Positions 1-6,143 of a DNA stretch of 30,431 nt are shown in pieces. How positions within the stretch are numbered: the first letter of the stretch is position 1; each line of letters starts with the position of its first letter. The notes beneath the pieces were generated by a model. The model did no database searches. It was given only the letters and a program-made list of their open reading frames with translations, and was not told the DNA's origin. The DNA comes from a virus, in IMG/VR virus record IMGVR_UViG_3300035701_000190, positions 1 to 30,431 of that record. One strand, 5' to 3'. The translations under genes and the position numbers were made by a program.

Positions 1-1
1 A

Positions 2-487
2 CTCTCTACTGCACGTAATGACTATAGCTGGTTTCCTCCTAATCGTAGATACATACATCAGAATCTATATCTTCCATCCCTGAGATCAAACGAGATAGGG
101 GACATAGTGATAGCTGTAGATACTTCATGTAGCATAGGCAATGACGAGCTTGCTCAGTTTCAGGGGGAACTGAATGGAATCCTAGAGGACTTTGATGCTA
201 CCGTCTATGTAGTGTACTGTGATTCTGCTATTGCTGGTGTGGAGACTTTTACAAAGGCAGAGTATCCAGTACAGATGCACGCTAGGGGGGGTGGGGGAAC
301 AGACTTTAGACCCCCATTCACTTGGGTTGAGGAGCAGGGTATAACCCCTACCGTATTCATATATTTGACGGATATGTGCTGTTCGAGCTTTCCAGAGGAA
401 CCTGGGTATCCCTGCATGTGGTGTAAGATTGGCCACTGGTCGGGGGATGAAGCTCCGTTTGGTGTGACTCTTGAGATAAATGACTAG
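2..487 (+). CDS. VWA-like metallopeptidase-family protein (DUF2201-like), 5' end cut off
   Basis: The frame is open from base 2, so the true start lies upstream; a GTG at 107 is only an internal codon. The visible part begins with a Tyr-Ser-Trp-Phe plus Pro-Asn-Arg-Arg stretch (23-46) and then a VWA core. It keeps a MIDAS-type metal site: DTSCSI (DxSxS), the Thr in GGGGTDF and the Asp in YLTDM. This order matches the C-terminal half of the DUF2201/COG3864 family of predicted metal-dependent peptidases. That family often pairs with a MoxR-type AAA ATPase, which would lie outside this window. The usual Gly of DTSGS is Cys here. The downstream intergenic gap holds a perfect hairpin. Role in the phage is unknown; binding or remodelling of a partner protein is inferred. 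Confidence 0.72.
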   Translation, partial: LSTARNDYSWFPPNRRYIHQNLYLPSLRSNEIGDIVIAVDTSCSIGNDELAQFQGELNGILEDFDATVYVVYCDSAIAGVETFTKAEYPVQMHARGGGGTDFRPPFTWVEEQGITPTVFIYLTDMCCSSFPEEPGYPCMWCKIGHWSGDEAPFGVTLEIND

Positions 488-500
488 TTAGCTTACTCTT

Positions 501-520
501 GGTGAGGAATGGTCCTCACC
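501..520 (+). terminator. Perfect 8-bp hairpin without a full U-tract
   Basis: GGTGAGGA at 501-508 pairs perfectly with TCCTCACC at 513-520 across a four-base loop (ATGG). It lies in the 53-base gap between the VWA gene and the next gene. Only two T residues follow, so it is not a textbook intrinsic terminator. It could be a weak terminator, an attenuator or an mRNA-stabilising stem. Confidence 0.45.
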
Positions 521-540
521 TTGAGCGAGGTGTATAAGTT

Positions 541-846
541 ATGAAACTAAAAACTGCAGCCTATTACTGGATAGAGGGTAAGCGCAATGTTAGGGCACTG
601 TATACGGGTGCTGCTGCGGATGCCTGGCCATACGGTGGTGGACAAGTTGCCGTCAGTTCTAGTCTCTACCCCTATAGGGACAGTGATACTGCGCTAGAAT
701 TTATCAGAATGACTGTGAGTAGTAGGAGATACCGCGGTCTACACTTAGAGTACATACAGGATGTAGGGAGTAGGGGGAATATCTTAACCCTAGTCCTTAT
801 TGCTAAGACTCAGGGAACGTGGCGTAGTTATGATTATCAAAGCTAA
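541..846 (+). CDS. Small protein of the YYW paralogous family, copy 1
   Basis: A 101-residue protein of unknown function. It starts at ATG 541, a few bases after GCGAGGTG. It opens with AAYYWIEG and closes with a DVGSRGNILTLVLIAK segment. The same head and tail occur in the proteins starting at 1084, 2017, 2707 and more weakly 3707, so I treat these as divergent paralogs. The alternation of aromatic strands, one central helix (around residues 50-65) and a final hydrophobic strand or helix suggests a small alpha/beta fold, perhaps akin to DUF1508/YegP-type domains. That fold match is only a guess. The stop overlaps the next gene. Confidence 0.65.
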   Translation: MKLKTAAYYWIEGKRNVRALYTGAAADAWPYGGGQVAVSSSLYPYRDSDTALEFIRMTVSSRRYRGLHLEYIQDVGSRGNILTLVLIAKTQGTWRSYDYQS

Positions 847-1072
847 GTTTGTTACTGAGGGGGAGCACATTAGGGTCAGGATAGTGGACCAATCAGACCT
901 CAAGTTGCTTCCTGTAGATAGTGATGGGGAGGTACGAGTCAAGATAGTAACAACAGGAGAGGATTTCTGCGCTGAGATAGTAAGGGAACCTAAGATGGCA
1001 AAGGCTCTTACACTTGTGACATTCACAGCTGGTGGAGTGGAAGATATCAGAGTTTTTAGACCATTTGAATAG
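830..1072 (+). CDS. Small beta-rich hypothetical protein
   Basis: An 80-residue protein starting at ATG 830, overlapping the previous gene by 17 bases. The frame is open upstream to 800, but ATG 830 gives the sensible N-terminus MIIKAKF. The sequence alternates short hydrophobic and charged segments (HIRVRIV, EVRVKIV, FCAEIV, TLVTFTAGG), which suggests an all-beta fold. It has no membrane segment or catalytic motif. The Shine-Dalgarno site is weak, so it is probably translated by coupling to the gene before it. Family not recognised. Confidence 0.6.
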   Translation: MIIKAKFVTEGEHIRVRIVDQSDLKLLPVDSDGEVRVKIVTTGEDFCAEIVREPKMAKALTLVTFTAGGVEDIRVFRPFE

Positions 1073-1083
1073 GAGCAGTCGAT

Positions 1084-1395
1084 ATGAGAGTAGAGTCTTG
1101 GACCCAAGAGACAAAAGTTCCTGGGAGATTGGTAGGGCATTCATATTACTGGTTAGATGAAAGTGCCCGATGGAACTGGTTGCACCTCCGCCCTGCTAGC
1201 ATAATCTTGGGGAGAGACTTAAACAGGAGCACTCTGAATGATCTTATTAGCCGTTCTCGTAACAACAATAAAATGGGAACCTATAACAGGACATTCCATT
1301 GGACGAGAGATATATCAAAGAGGACTGACCTATGGAATTTTATTCTATTAGCTAGGATCAGTGGGAAATGGGAGTCTCATGATGCAAAGAGATGA
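1084..1395 (+). CDS. Small protein of the YYW paralogous family, copy 2
   Basis: A 103-residue protein of unknown function. ATG 1084 follows AGGAG in a normal spacing. Residues about 20-27 read HSYYWLDE, and the tail reads TRDISKRTDLWNFILLARISG. Both are close to the copy at 2707 (QSYYWVD and VRDITKRGDLLAILLQCK), which makes this the clearest pair in the family. A short linker before the YYW segment is unique to this copy. The following gene starts inside its last codons. Rapid divergence among copies is typical of phage accessory genes, but the partner or target cannot be told from sequence. Confidence 0.68.
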   Translation: MRVESWTQETKVPGRLVGHSYYWLDESARWNWLHLRPASIILGRDLNRSTLNDLISRSRNNNKMGTYNRTFHWTRDISKRTDLWNFILLARISGKWESHDAKR

Positions 1396-1726
1396 ATTAC
1401 TAGAACTATTTCTGATTTACAAAGCAGCCCTAACGGATAATTCAAAATCGAGTGAGGACTCCTTTGAGGCTGATCCAAACCATATCTACTCTACTCTCAT
1501 TATTGGGATTGGGGATAGCTGGAAAAACTCGATCAGTATCTCAGGATTTGAAAGCCTGATGATTAAAGTAGAGGAATATGGCGATTTCTACCAACTTACT
1601 GAGGAGGGTAGGGGGGCCGTAAGATTAATGAGAAGGATTTCTACCCAAGAAGAGATACGCAAGAGAGCTATTGACCTGAGAGAGGAACTCCTATCGTATG
1701 AGGGGAGAAGAGTGTGGAAGCGTTAA
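1382..1726 (+). CDS. Hypothetical helical protein
   Basis: A 114-residue protein. Two adjacent ATGs (1379, 1382) follow GGGAG; 1382 gives the better spacing. An upstream in-frame ATG at 1361 lacks a good ribosome site. The N-terminal half is acidic and the C-terminal third (TQEEIRKRAIDLREELL) is a strongly helical, charged segment. LTEEGRGAVRLM resembles the turn of a winged-helix protein, where a hydrophobic T-x-x-G-R motif is common. This is a weak hint only. It overlaps the previous gene by 14 bases and the next by 13. Confidence 0.6.
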   Translation: MQRDELLELFLIYKAALTDNSKSSEDSFEADPNHIYSTLIIGIGDSWKNSISISGFESLMIKVEEYGDFYQLTEEGRGAVRLMRRISTQEEIRKRAIDLREELLSYEGRRVWKR

Positions 1727-1896
1727 TACTCTTGGGGCCACTGGTTCCACTATGGATTATATATGTCTTATACTGTCCACAAAGGGGGGCTAGTGATCGA
1801 GACTACATCAAGACTCTCATTCTTATACTCCTATCTTACATTGTTTGCGTTATGGGATTAGTAGGATTCAATTTCTTATGGAGGATACTACTATGA
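1714..1896 (+). CDS. Small membrane protein with two predicted spans
   Basis: A 60-residue protein starting at GTG 1714 after GAGGGGA. Residues about 2-20 and 34-58 are hydrophobic and long enough to span a membrane. Between them lies a charged loop (PQRGASDRDYIK). No lysis motif is recognisable. A two-span small protein in an early accessory block could be a superinfection or host-membrane factor, but that is inference. The stop TGA overlaps the next ATG (ATGA), which indicates coupled translation. Confidence 0.6.
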   Translation: MEALILLGPLVPLWIIYVLYCPQRGASDRDYIKTLILILLSYIVCVMGLVGFNFLWRILL

Positions 1897-2036
1897 AGTG
1901 CCAGTTTTGCAAGAAGAGAACTATATTTACTTCTGCCAAGTGGCATAAGAATGACCATACCAGGTCTGTGCAATGCAGTCTGTGTGGTAGAGTAACCATT
2001 ATGCAGGAGAAGAAACGTGGCAGAAAGACGAAGTAA
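1893..2036 (+). CDS. Zinc-ribbon microprotein
   Basis: A 47-residue protein starting at ATG 1893, preceded by GGAGG and overlapping the previous stop. Two CxxC knuckles (CQFC at 3-6 and CSLC near 28-31) are spaced like a zinc ribbon. A basic tail (KKRGRKTK) follows, so nucleic-acid or RNA-polymerase contact is plausible. Several other small zinc-binding proteins are encoded in this window. Function is unknown. Confidence 0.62.
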   Translation: MKCQFCKKRTIFTSAKWHKNDHTRSVQCSLCGRVTIMQEKKRGRKTK

Positions 2037-2337
2037 GGTATCCTACTTCTGGATAGTAGGTGAGAAAGATGGTTGGGTAGCTCACTGCTATTGGGATATG
2101 GTAACAATCCGTAGGTTCATCTGGAATAGAGAACCCGCTACTCGTTCAGAGGCGGAGAGTCTAATAAAAGAGCTTATCTCTGCGAAGAACTCTGAGTATG
2201 CATCCTACCACGATAAAGAGTATCAGGGGTGGAAGTACAGGTATGTACCGGACGCTAGCGGGAACAAGACTTTGCTAGACATCATTCTGAAAGCCAAGTG
2301 TGGAGTATCTGGGTATGAGTATTTGGGTGATCGCTAG
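2017..2337 (+). CDS. Small protein of the YYW paralogous family, copy 3
   Basis: A 106-residue protein starting at GTG 2017, which follows AGGAGA and overlaps the previous gene by 20 bases. VSYFWIVGE near the N-terminus and DASGNKTLLDIILKAK near the C-terminus align with the copies at 541, 1084 and 2707. The middle is longer and more charged than in the others and includes a predicted helix (SEAESLIKELISAK). The C-terminal tail (GVSGYEYLGDR) resembles the TQGTWRSYDYQS and ISGKWESHDAKR tails of copies 1 and 2. Function is unknown. Confidence 0.64.
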   Translation: MAERRSKVSYFWIVGEKDGWVAHCYWDMVTIRRFIWNREPATRSEAESLIKELISAKNSEYASYHDKEYQGWKYRYVPDASGNKTLLDIILKAKCGVSGYEYLGDR

Positions 2338-2372
2338 GATGAACAAGACTAAGACAGAGCGAGGGGGATTAG

Positions 2373-2591
2373 ATGAATACAGGATTAATTCTAGCCATTT
2401 CGTTATTGGTAGCTGTAGCTTTCTTCGCACCGTTTATCCTACTTGTTTTTTCAGCAGCGGAGAAGGTTTTCAACAAGAGAAACAAGAAGAGAATTAGTTT
2501 AACTGATGTTGCAGTACTGGGGGGAATCTGTTTCTTTGCCTACATGTTGGTTACAGCTCTTGTCCTGGGAATACCAGAGATGGGGCTATGA
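2373..2591 (+). CDS. Small membrane protein with two predicted spans
   Basis: A 72-residue protein starting at ATG 2373 after GAGGGGG. Residues about 4-28 and 47-68 are hydrophobic spans, separated by a basic loop (KVFNKRNKKR). By the positive-inside rule that loop should be cytoplasmic, with both ends outside. No recognised holin family can be claimed. After its TGA stop (2589-2591) the same frame stays open for 42 more codons, discussed as a separate observation. Confidence 0.6.
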   Translation: MNTGLILAISLLVAVAFFAPFILLVFSAAEKVFNKRNKKRISLTDVAVLGGICFFAYMLVTALVLGIPEMGL

Positions 2592-2718
2592 GGACTCGCA
2601 AATGGGACTGGTGGAGCAGCAGTTGTACTACTTCTCAGAAAGTCTCTCAGTTATGAGGAACTGACAGACAGAAAGAAACAGTTGCTACAGAAGTTGGGGA
2701 ATAAGAATGAAGATACTT
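2588..2718 (+). other. Possible frameshifted small gene or stop-readthrough extension
   Basis: No intact gene is convincing in 2592-2706. An ATG at 2588 (ATGA overlap with the previous stop) opens 22 codons beginning MRTRKWDWW and ending at a TGA near 2656. The neighbouring frame, which continues the 2373 gene past its stop, reads LSYEELTDRKKQLLQKLGNK up to a TAA at 2716-2718 and looks protein-like. This could be a small gene with a one-base frame change, or a readthrough extension. Evidence is thin. Confidence 0.25.
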
Positions 2719-2970
2719 AAGAGACTACAAAATCAGAGTTACTACTGGGTAGATAGGGATGGCAAATTCAACTACCTGCATGTGTACGATGACTACTCTT
2801 ACTGGGGTGTGGAGGATACACGGAAGAGAGTTAATCTCAGAATCATAACACGTCATGCTAGAAAGAATAACAGGGCGCATGTGTCGCTAACTCAGACTTT
2901 TCATACGGTAAGGGACATAACAAAGAGAGGAGATCTACTTGCCATTCTTCTCCAGTGTAAGGTAAGGTAA
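2707..2970 (+). CDS. Small protein of the YYW paralogous family, copy 4
   Basis: An 87-residue protein starting at ATG 2707 after GGGGA. QSYYWVDRDGKFNYLHV at the N-terminus and VRDITKRGDLLAILLQCK at the C-terminus match the copy at 1084 almost position by position. Both also share a central basic stretch and a T-F-H-x-x-R-D-I motif. It lacks the 10-residue tail seen in copies 1-3. It is followed at once by the thymidylate synthase gene. Function is unknown. Confidence 0.68.
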   Translation: MKILKRLQNQSYYWVDRDGKFNYLHVYDDYSYWGVEDTRKRVNLRIITRHARKNNRAHVSLTQTFHTVRDITKRGDLLAILLQCKVR

Positions 2971-2995
2971 GGGGTGTTGATAAGGGGAGGATCTC

Positions 2996-3649
2996 ATGAA
3001 CATTACAAACATAAGTTCGACAACTATCTCCGAGGCGTGGTATAAGTGCCTTAAGGAAATCCTGACTAACGGATATGAGTATAACATTACCTCCGGTAGT
3101 TCGGGTACTGAGGGACAGACACGAAAGGAACTAGACTTTGTGACCATTCAGATTACTAATCCTGGAGTAAGGCCCTTGGTTCCTGATGTGCCAATAGGGA
3201 TGACTCCACCTACCTCGGATGAATATATACAGTCCTATACTGAAGATTACTTGCTATCCTCCACTAAGAGGGATGGAGAAACATATACCTACGGGCAATA
3301 CATAGCCCCCCAATTTGATGCAGTAGTGGCAATGTATCAGACACAAGGTCACAATACCAATCAAGCCACTATCATGGTGGGTAATGAGAACTCGATTTAC
3401 TCAGCCGATCCACCATGTCTTCGCCTAATAGACACACGAATACGATACGGAAAGTTACATTGGGTATGTTATTTCCGGTCATGGGATATGGCAATGGCGA
3501 TGCCAACCAACCTGGGGGGACTACAACTCGCTAAGGAGATGATGGCAGACCTAATAGGAGTAGATGATGGTGAACTCATAGCCTGTAGCAAGGGAGCACA
3601 CGTATATGGAGACGACCTAGAGTATGCACGATTAGTCACCAGGATGTAA
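2996..3649 (+). CDS. thyA: Thymidylate synthase family protein, short form
   Basis: A 217-residue protein starting at ATG 2996 after AGGGGAGG. The family signature is clear: DPPCLRL with the catalytic Cys at 141, RSWD at 161-164 (phosphate-binding Arg/Ser and Asp), Asn172 in MPTNLGG, and AHVY with His202 and Tyr204. These match the dUMP-binding residues of ThyA enzymes, which methylate dUMP to dTMP with methylene-tetrahydrofolate. It is about 50 residues shorter than bacterial ThyA and closer in length to the archaeal-type branch (TIGR03283-like). The YTYGQYI segment also fits that branch. A dUMP or dCMP hydroxymethylase is an alternative, as some phages use ThyA relatives for base modification. 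The dCMP deaminase at 8378 would supply dUMP. Confidence 0.8.
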   Translation: MNITNISSTTISEAWYKCLKEILTNGYEYNITSGSSGTEGQTRKELDFVTIQITNPGVRPLVPDVPIGMTPPTSDEYIQSYTEDYLLSSTKRDGETYTYGQYIAPQFDAVVAMYQTQGHNTNQATIMVGNENSIYSADPPCLRLIDTRIRYGKLHWVCYFRSWDMAMAMPTNLGGLQLAKEMMADLIGVDDGELIACSKGAHVYGDDLEYARLVTRM

Positions 3650-3706
3650 GTTGGGCCAGCACTCCATAAGGGGTTGTAACGGGCACCAAAAAGAGGGGTA
3701 GATGCT

Positions 3707-3985
3707 ATGAGTAGTGGTCACGGTGCTGCAAAGTTGTATATTTACCCAGAGAAAACATCCGATGGGAGTTACCATATGGGGGTACTAAGAGTAGAGACAG
3801 ACGGTCTAGTTCAAAGGGCGATAGGATTCTCAACAAAGTATACGTCTATGGGTAGCTGCGTCAGAGCTATGAAGAACAAACAAGACCAGGGTGGAATCCA
3901 CCACGATGTGCCATATGAGGTAGTATTTAATCCTAAGAAACATGAGGAGCTTATGGTGTTGATCCTACGGATGAAGTGTCAATGA
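3707..3985 (+). CDS. Small protein, divergent member of the YYW family
   Basis: A 92-residue protein starting at ATG 3707 after GAGGGGT. KLYIYPEKTSDGSYHMGVLRV is followed by GFSTKYTSMGSCVRAMK, a strand-turn-strand-helix pattern reminiscent of DUF1508/YegP domains. The C-terminus reads NPKKHEELMVLILRMKCQ, aligning with the D-x-x-K-R-x-D-L-L-x-x-I-L-x-x-K tail of the copies at 1084 and 2707. I call it a distant paralog. The stop overlaps the next ATG. Confidence 0.58.
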   Translation: MSSGHGAAKLYIYPEKTSDGSYHMGVLRVETDGLVQRAIGFSTKYTSMGSCVRAMKNKQDQGGIHHDVPYEVVFNPKKHEELMVLILRMKCQ

Positions 3986-4260
3986 AACTCTACTGCTGGT
4001 ATGATGAGACAACCCATTGGTGGGTTGGTGTAACACCTGATGGGGAGTGGTTTGGTGCTGCCTCTCCCCTAAATGGTAGAGAATTCAGTTTAGTTATGTG
4101 TATAAGTACACTTCTCGATATTCCAGTAAACGAGATAAAGGTACTTACATTTAGGTATCCATTTAGGTCAGTTAGGTGTAGGACAGCTCTGGGTTTGCAT
4201 AAGATTAGGGGAGTTAAGTATCAAGAGGATTGGGACCGCGCAGTAAAGGGACGAATCTAA
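3982..4260 (+). CDS. Small hypothetical protein, aromatic-rich
   Basis: A 92-residue protein. ATG 3982 overlaps the preceding stop as ATGA, so translation is probably coupled; an in-frame GTG at 3976 is less likely. The N-terminus (KLYCWYDETTHWWVGV) is rich in Trp and Tyr and loosely recalls the YYW family head, but the characteristic tail is absent. The C-terminus is basic. Family not recognised. Confidence 0.58.
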   Translation: MKLYCWYDETTHWWVGVTPDGEWFGAASPLNGREFSLVMCISTLLDIPVNEIKVLTFRYPFRSVRCRTALGLHKIRGVKYQEDWDRAVKGRI

Positions 4261-4286
4261 CGAATATTAATGAGGGGGAATTATAG

Positions 4287-4553
4287 ATGGACATTAAGAG
4301 AATCCAATGGAAGCACAGCGAGTTAGGGGCCGATGGTTATATCAATGATAAGAGAGTATGTACCATTAGGCCAAACAGAACTGTAGCTGGAGGTCATGAC
4401 CTCCTATTCTACGGAAACTTATCTGGCCCAGTAGAATGGAGAGAGACAGTAGGGGAGGCTAAGTTACTGGCTCAGAGGCGACTTCGAACAAAGGTTAATT
4501 CGTTTAACCGGTCCTACTGTTTCGACCCTGACGTTATTGGTCGCTTATCATGA
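4287..4553 (+). CDS. Small hypothetical protein
   Basis: An 88-residue, basic protein starting at ATG 4287 after GAGGGGG. It opens with a strand-like IKRIQWKH and continues with GADGYINDKRVCTIRP, which looks like the two-strand meander common in small phage DNA-mimic or inhibitor proteins. A predicted helix (VGEAKLLAQRRLRTKV) follows. A perfect 16-base palindrome lies within the gene at 4389-4404. No family can be assigned. Confidence 0.55.
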   Translation: MDIKRIQWKHSELGADGYINDKRVCTIRPNRTVAGGHDLLFYGNLSGPVEWRETVGEAKLLAQRRLRTKVNSFNRSYCFDPDVIGRLS

Positions 4554-4560
4554 GGGGGGC

Positions 4561-4899
4561 ATGAAAAAGATGACACCATCAGAAAAGATCATTATCTACA
4601 AAGAGGCATACCTACTTCACCTTAGAGATACACGCCCCTTTGTTAACTATGTAGAGATAATATACGATTTAGGTGACCTCCAGACAGGGGTAACTGAGGA
4701 TGATCTAAGAGACTCAGAATTAGTAAGGGTCAAACCAGGATGTTTCATAGCAGGGCAATGTAATAATGTATATGCGCTCAACATGGAGGCCGCTACCATA
4801 GCAGCCCTACTTCATAAATCTCTCAGTCGCAATGAGTTGAAAGAGAAACTAATATCTATGTGTCATCGTAATGTTAGGAGGAAGAGTAAGAATGTCTAG
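4561..4899 (+). CDS. Hypothetical protein
   Basis: A 112-residue protein starting at ATG 4561, directly after GAGGGGGGC; a second ATG at 4570 is possible. Its middle, with the stretches DLGDLQTG and PGCFIAGQCNNVYAL, is mixed alpha/beta. The end (RNELKEKLISMCHRNVRRKSKNV) is helical and strongly basic. No catalytic motif is visible. The next gene starts within its last codons. Confidence 0.55.
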   Translation: MKKMTPSEKIIIYKEAYLLHLRDTRPFVNYVEIIYDLGDLQTGVTEDDLRDSELVRVKPGCFIAGQCNNVYALNMEAATIAALLHKSLSRNELKEKLISMCHRNVRRKSKNV

Positions 4900-5053
4900 T
4901 AACGTGACGTTCAGGTACAATCCGGTTACTCAGTATATAGAGGTAGTAGAACCAAATGGAGGAGTAGTTCTGTGGTACACAGTGGAGCAATGGGAAAACT
5001 TCCTAGTGAACTCATTAGCGTGGACGAAGAGAAACAGACAGAGTTGGAAATAG
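4892..5053 (+). CDS. Small hypothetical protein
   Basis: A 53-residue protein starting at ATG 4892, well placed after TTAGGAGGA. It reads as three short strands (VTFRYN, QYIEVVEP, GVVLWYTV) followed by a helix (EQWENFLVNSLAW) and a basic tail. The final 64 bases are shared with the next gene in another frame, an unusually long overlap. Either the overlap is real or one of the two starts is misplaced. Function unknown. Confidence 0.5.
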   Translation: MSSNVTFRYNPVTQYIEVVEPNGGVVLWYTVEQWENFLVNSLAWTKRNRQSWK

Positions 5054-5244
5054 AGCCCCTTACCAATGAGGATTGGTCTGTATTAGAAACATTTCATAAG
5101 AATCACTGGGATCTAATTCTACATTGTGAAAGGGATTCAGTATATAAGCTTGAGAAATTAGGGTGGCTCATAGTGGAGCATGGCATTGTGACAGTAACCC
5201 CTACTGGTAAACTAATCTGCGCGTTACAAGGATGGTCTTCATGA
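4990..5244 (+). CDS. Possible winged-helix small protein
   Basis: An 84-residue protein starting at ATG 4990 after GTGGAG. The C-terminal half, with YKLEKLGWLIVEHGIVTVTP then TGKLI, has the layout of a winged-helix recognition unit: helix, Leu-Gly turn, two-strand wing, then Thr-x-x-Gly. That supports a DNA-binding or regulatory role, but this short pattern is common by chance. It overlaps the previous gene by 64 bases, and its stop overlaps the next start as ATGA. Confidence 0.55.
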   Translation: MGKLPSELISVDEEKQTELEIEPLTNEDWSVLETFHKNHWDLILHCERDSVYKLEKLGWLIVEHGIVTVTPTGKLICALQGWSS

Positions 5245-5786
5245 TTAAGCATATACTTTGTCTAGTGGCCCTATGGGTTGTGTTCTTTATAGTCATTTTT
5301 AGTGTTGTCTATACTCGAGCTGATGTAAATCCAGTTCCTACAGGATACTACTGTGAGAGAGAAGAGGTGACTCCCACTAGGACAGATGTCATCCGCAAGC
5401 TTGCAGTACTGGAGAGTAATCTCAACTTTTATGACTTGTATAAGGAAGACTATTTTGACTGCTCTGAAATGTCAGCTTACCTGGAGTGGTACTTTGAGAG
5501 GAATGGATACAAGACAGACATAGTGATAGGGCACACAGAAACCTTATCGACGAATAACTCTCCCCTATCCCATGCATGGGTAAGAGTACATGGAGAGAAT
5601 AATTCTCTTATCATGGTAGAGGCCACTTGCTGTGAGGTCCTACCTCAGTTCTGGTATGACTCTGAATATCACGAGGAGATGTCATTCTCAAATATTTACA
5701 AGTCGGACAATACTCTGTTTGGTATAGATGAGTTTGATTGGTGGAACACTTCCTATGCTGATCAGTTGGGAGGATACACAACGTAA
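5241..5786 (+). CDS. Membrane-anchored transglutaminase-like (papain-fold) protein
   Basis: A 181-residue protein starting at ATG 5241 (ATGA overlap). Residues 5-24 form one hydrophobic N-terminal span, so the rest should lie outside the membrane, as an anchored or exported domain. DCSEMS gives a candidate nucleophile Cys74, followed by a helix (AYLEWYFERNGY). SHAWVRV gives His111, and MVEATCC gives Glu127. The C-H-D/E order and spacing fit transglutaminase-like cysteine peptidases. Possible roles are cell-wall or surface-protein cleavage or crosslinking; that is inference. The gene ends a run of rightward genes and is followed by about 100 non-coding bases. Confidence 0.62.
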   Translation: MIKHILCLVALWVVFFIVIFSVVYTRADVNPVPTGYYCEREEVTPTRTDVIRKLAVLESNLNFYDLYKEDYFDCSEMSAYLEWYFERNGYKTDIVIGHTETLSTNNSPLSHAWVRVHGENNSLIMVEATCCEVLPQFWYDSEYHEEMSFSNIYKSDNTLFGIDEFDWWNTSYADQLGGYTT

Positions 5787-5832
5787 AGAAAATCGTTACC
5801 AAAAATTCACGTAAAAAGTAGAAAAGTGCCTG

Positions 5833-5838
5833 TATAAT
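5833..5838 (+). promoter_or_regulatory. Perfect TATAAT -10 hexamer in an intergenic gap
   Basis: The 97-base gap 5787-5883 separates two gene blocks and contains TATAAT at 5833-5838, 45 bases before the next start codon. No convincing -35 lies 16-18 bases upstream; TTCACG sits 21 bases away. It could be a promoter helped by an activator or a phage sigma factor. I see no terminator hairpin in the gap. Confidence 0.35.
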
Positions 5839-5883
5839 AAGTAGTAGAGGGAAAGTTATAACTAAGTAGGAGGGAGAGAGATA

Positions 5884-6141
5884 GTGAAAATGATTTTGAA
5901 GAGGAATTTGAATCTTGGGTTTGGTACTTTGGGAATGAGGGTATGGTCAGCCAAAGCCCCTGGTAAGGCTTCTCACTGTAGTACCTGTGGCAGGTTTATT
6001 GGTGAGGATGACTTTCAGTGGGGGCTTGGTAATGTCGAGGTCTGCCGATGCTGGAGACACCTACCTACTGTGGTAGCTAATGACGCTGCTGATCAGTATA
6101 CCCAGGACCAAAGACTGTTAACACTCTACGAGGAGAAGTAG
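5884..6141 (+). CDS. Small zinc-binding protein
   Basis: An 85-residue protein starting at GTG 5884 after GGAGGGAGAG; ATG 5890 is an alternative. SHCSTCGRFIGEDDF followed by EVCRCWRHLP gives CxxC and CxC pairs about 20 residues apart, probably one zinc site with the nearby His as a possible ligand. The N-terminus is basic. It is the first gene after the intergenic gap and so may head a transcription unit. Function unknown. Confidence 0.6.
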   Translation: MKMILKRNLNLGFGTLGMRVWSAKAPGKASHCSTCGRFIGEDDFQWGLGNVEVCRCWRHLPTVVANDAADQYTQDQRLLTLYEEK

Positions 6142-6143
6142 AG

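Noticed and set aside
5787-5883. tRNA or small RNA gene in the intergenic gap
   Set aside because: No cloverleaf, CCA end or stable stem was found; only a -10 hexamer is visible. The gaps at 8016-8152 and 14362-14448 also show no tRNA.
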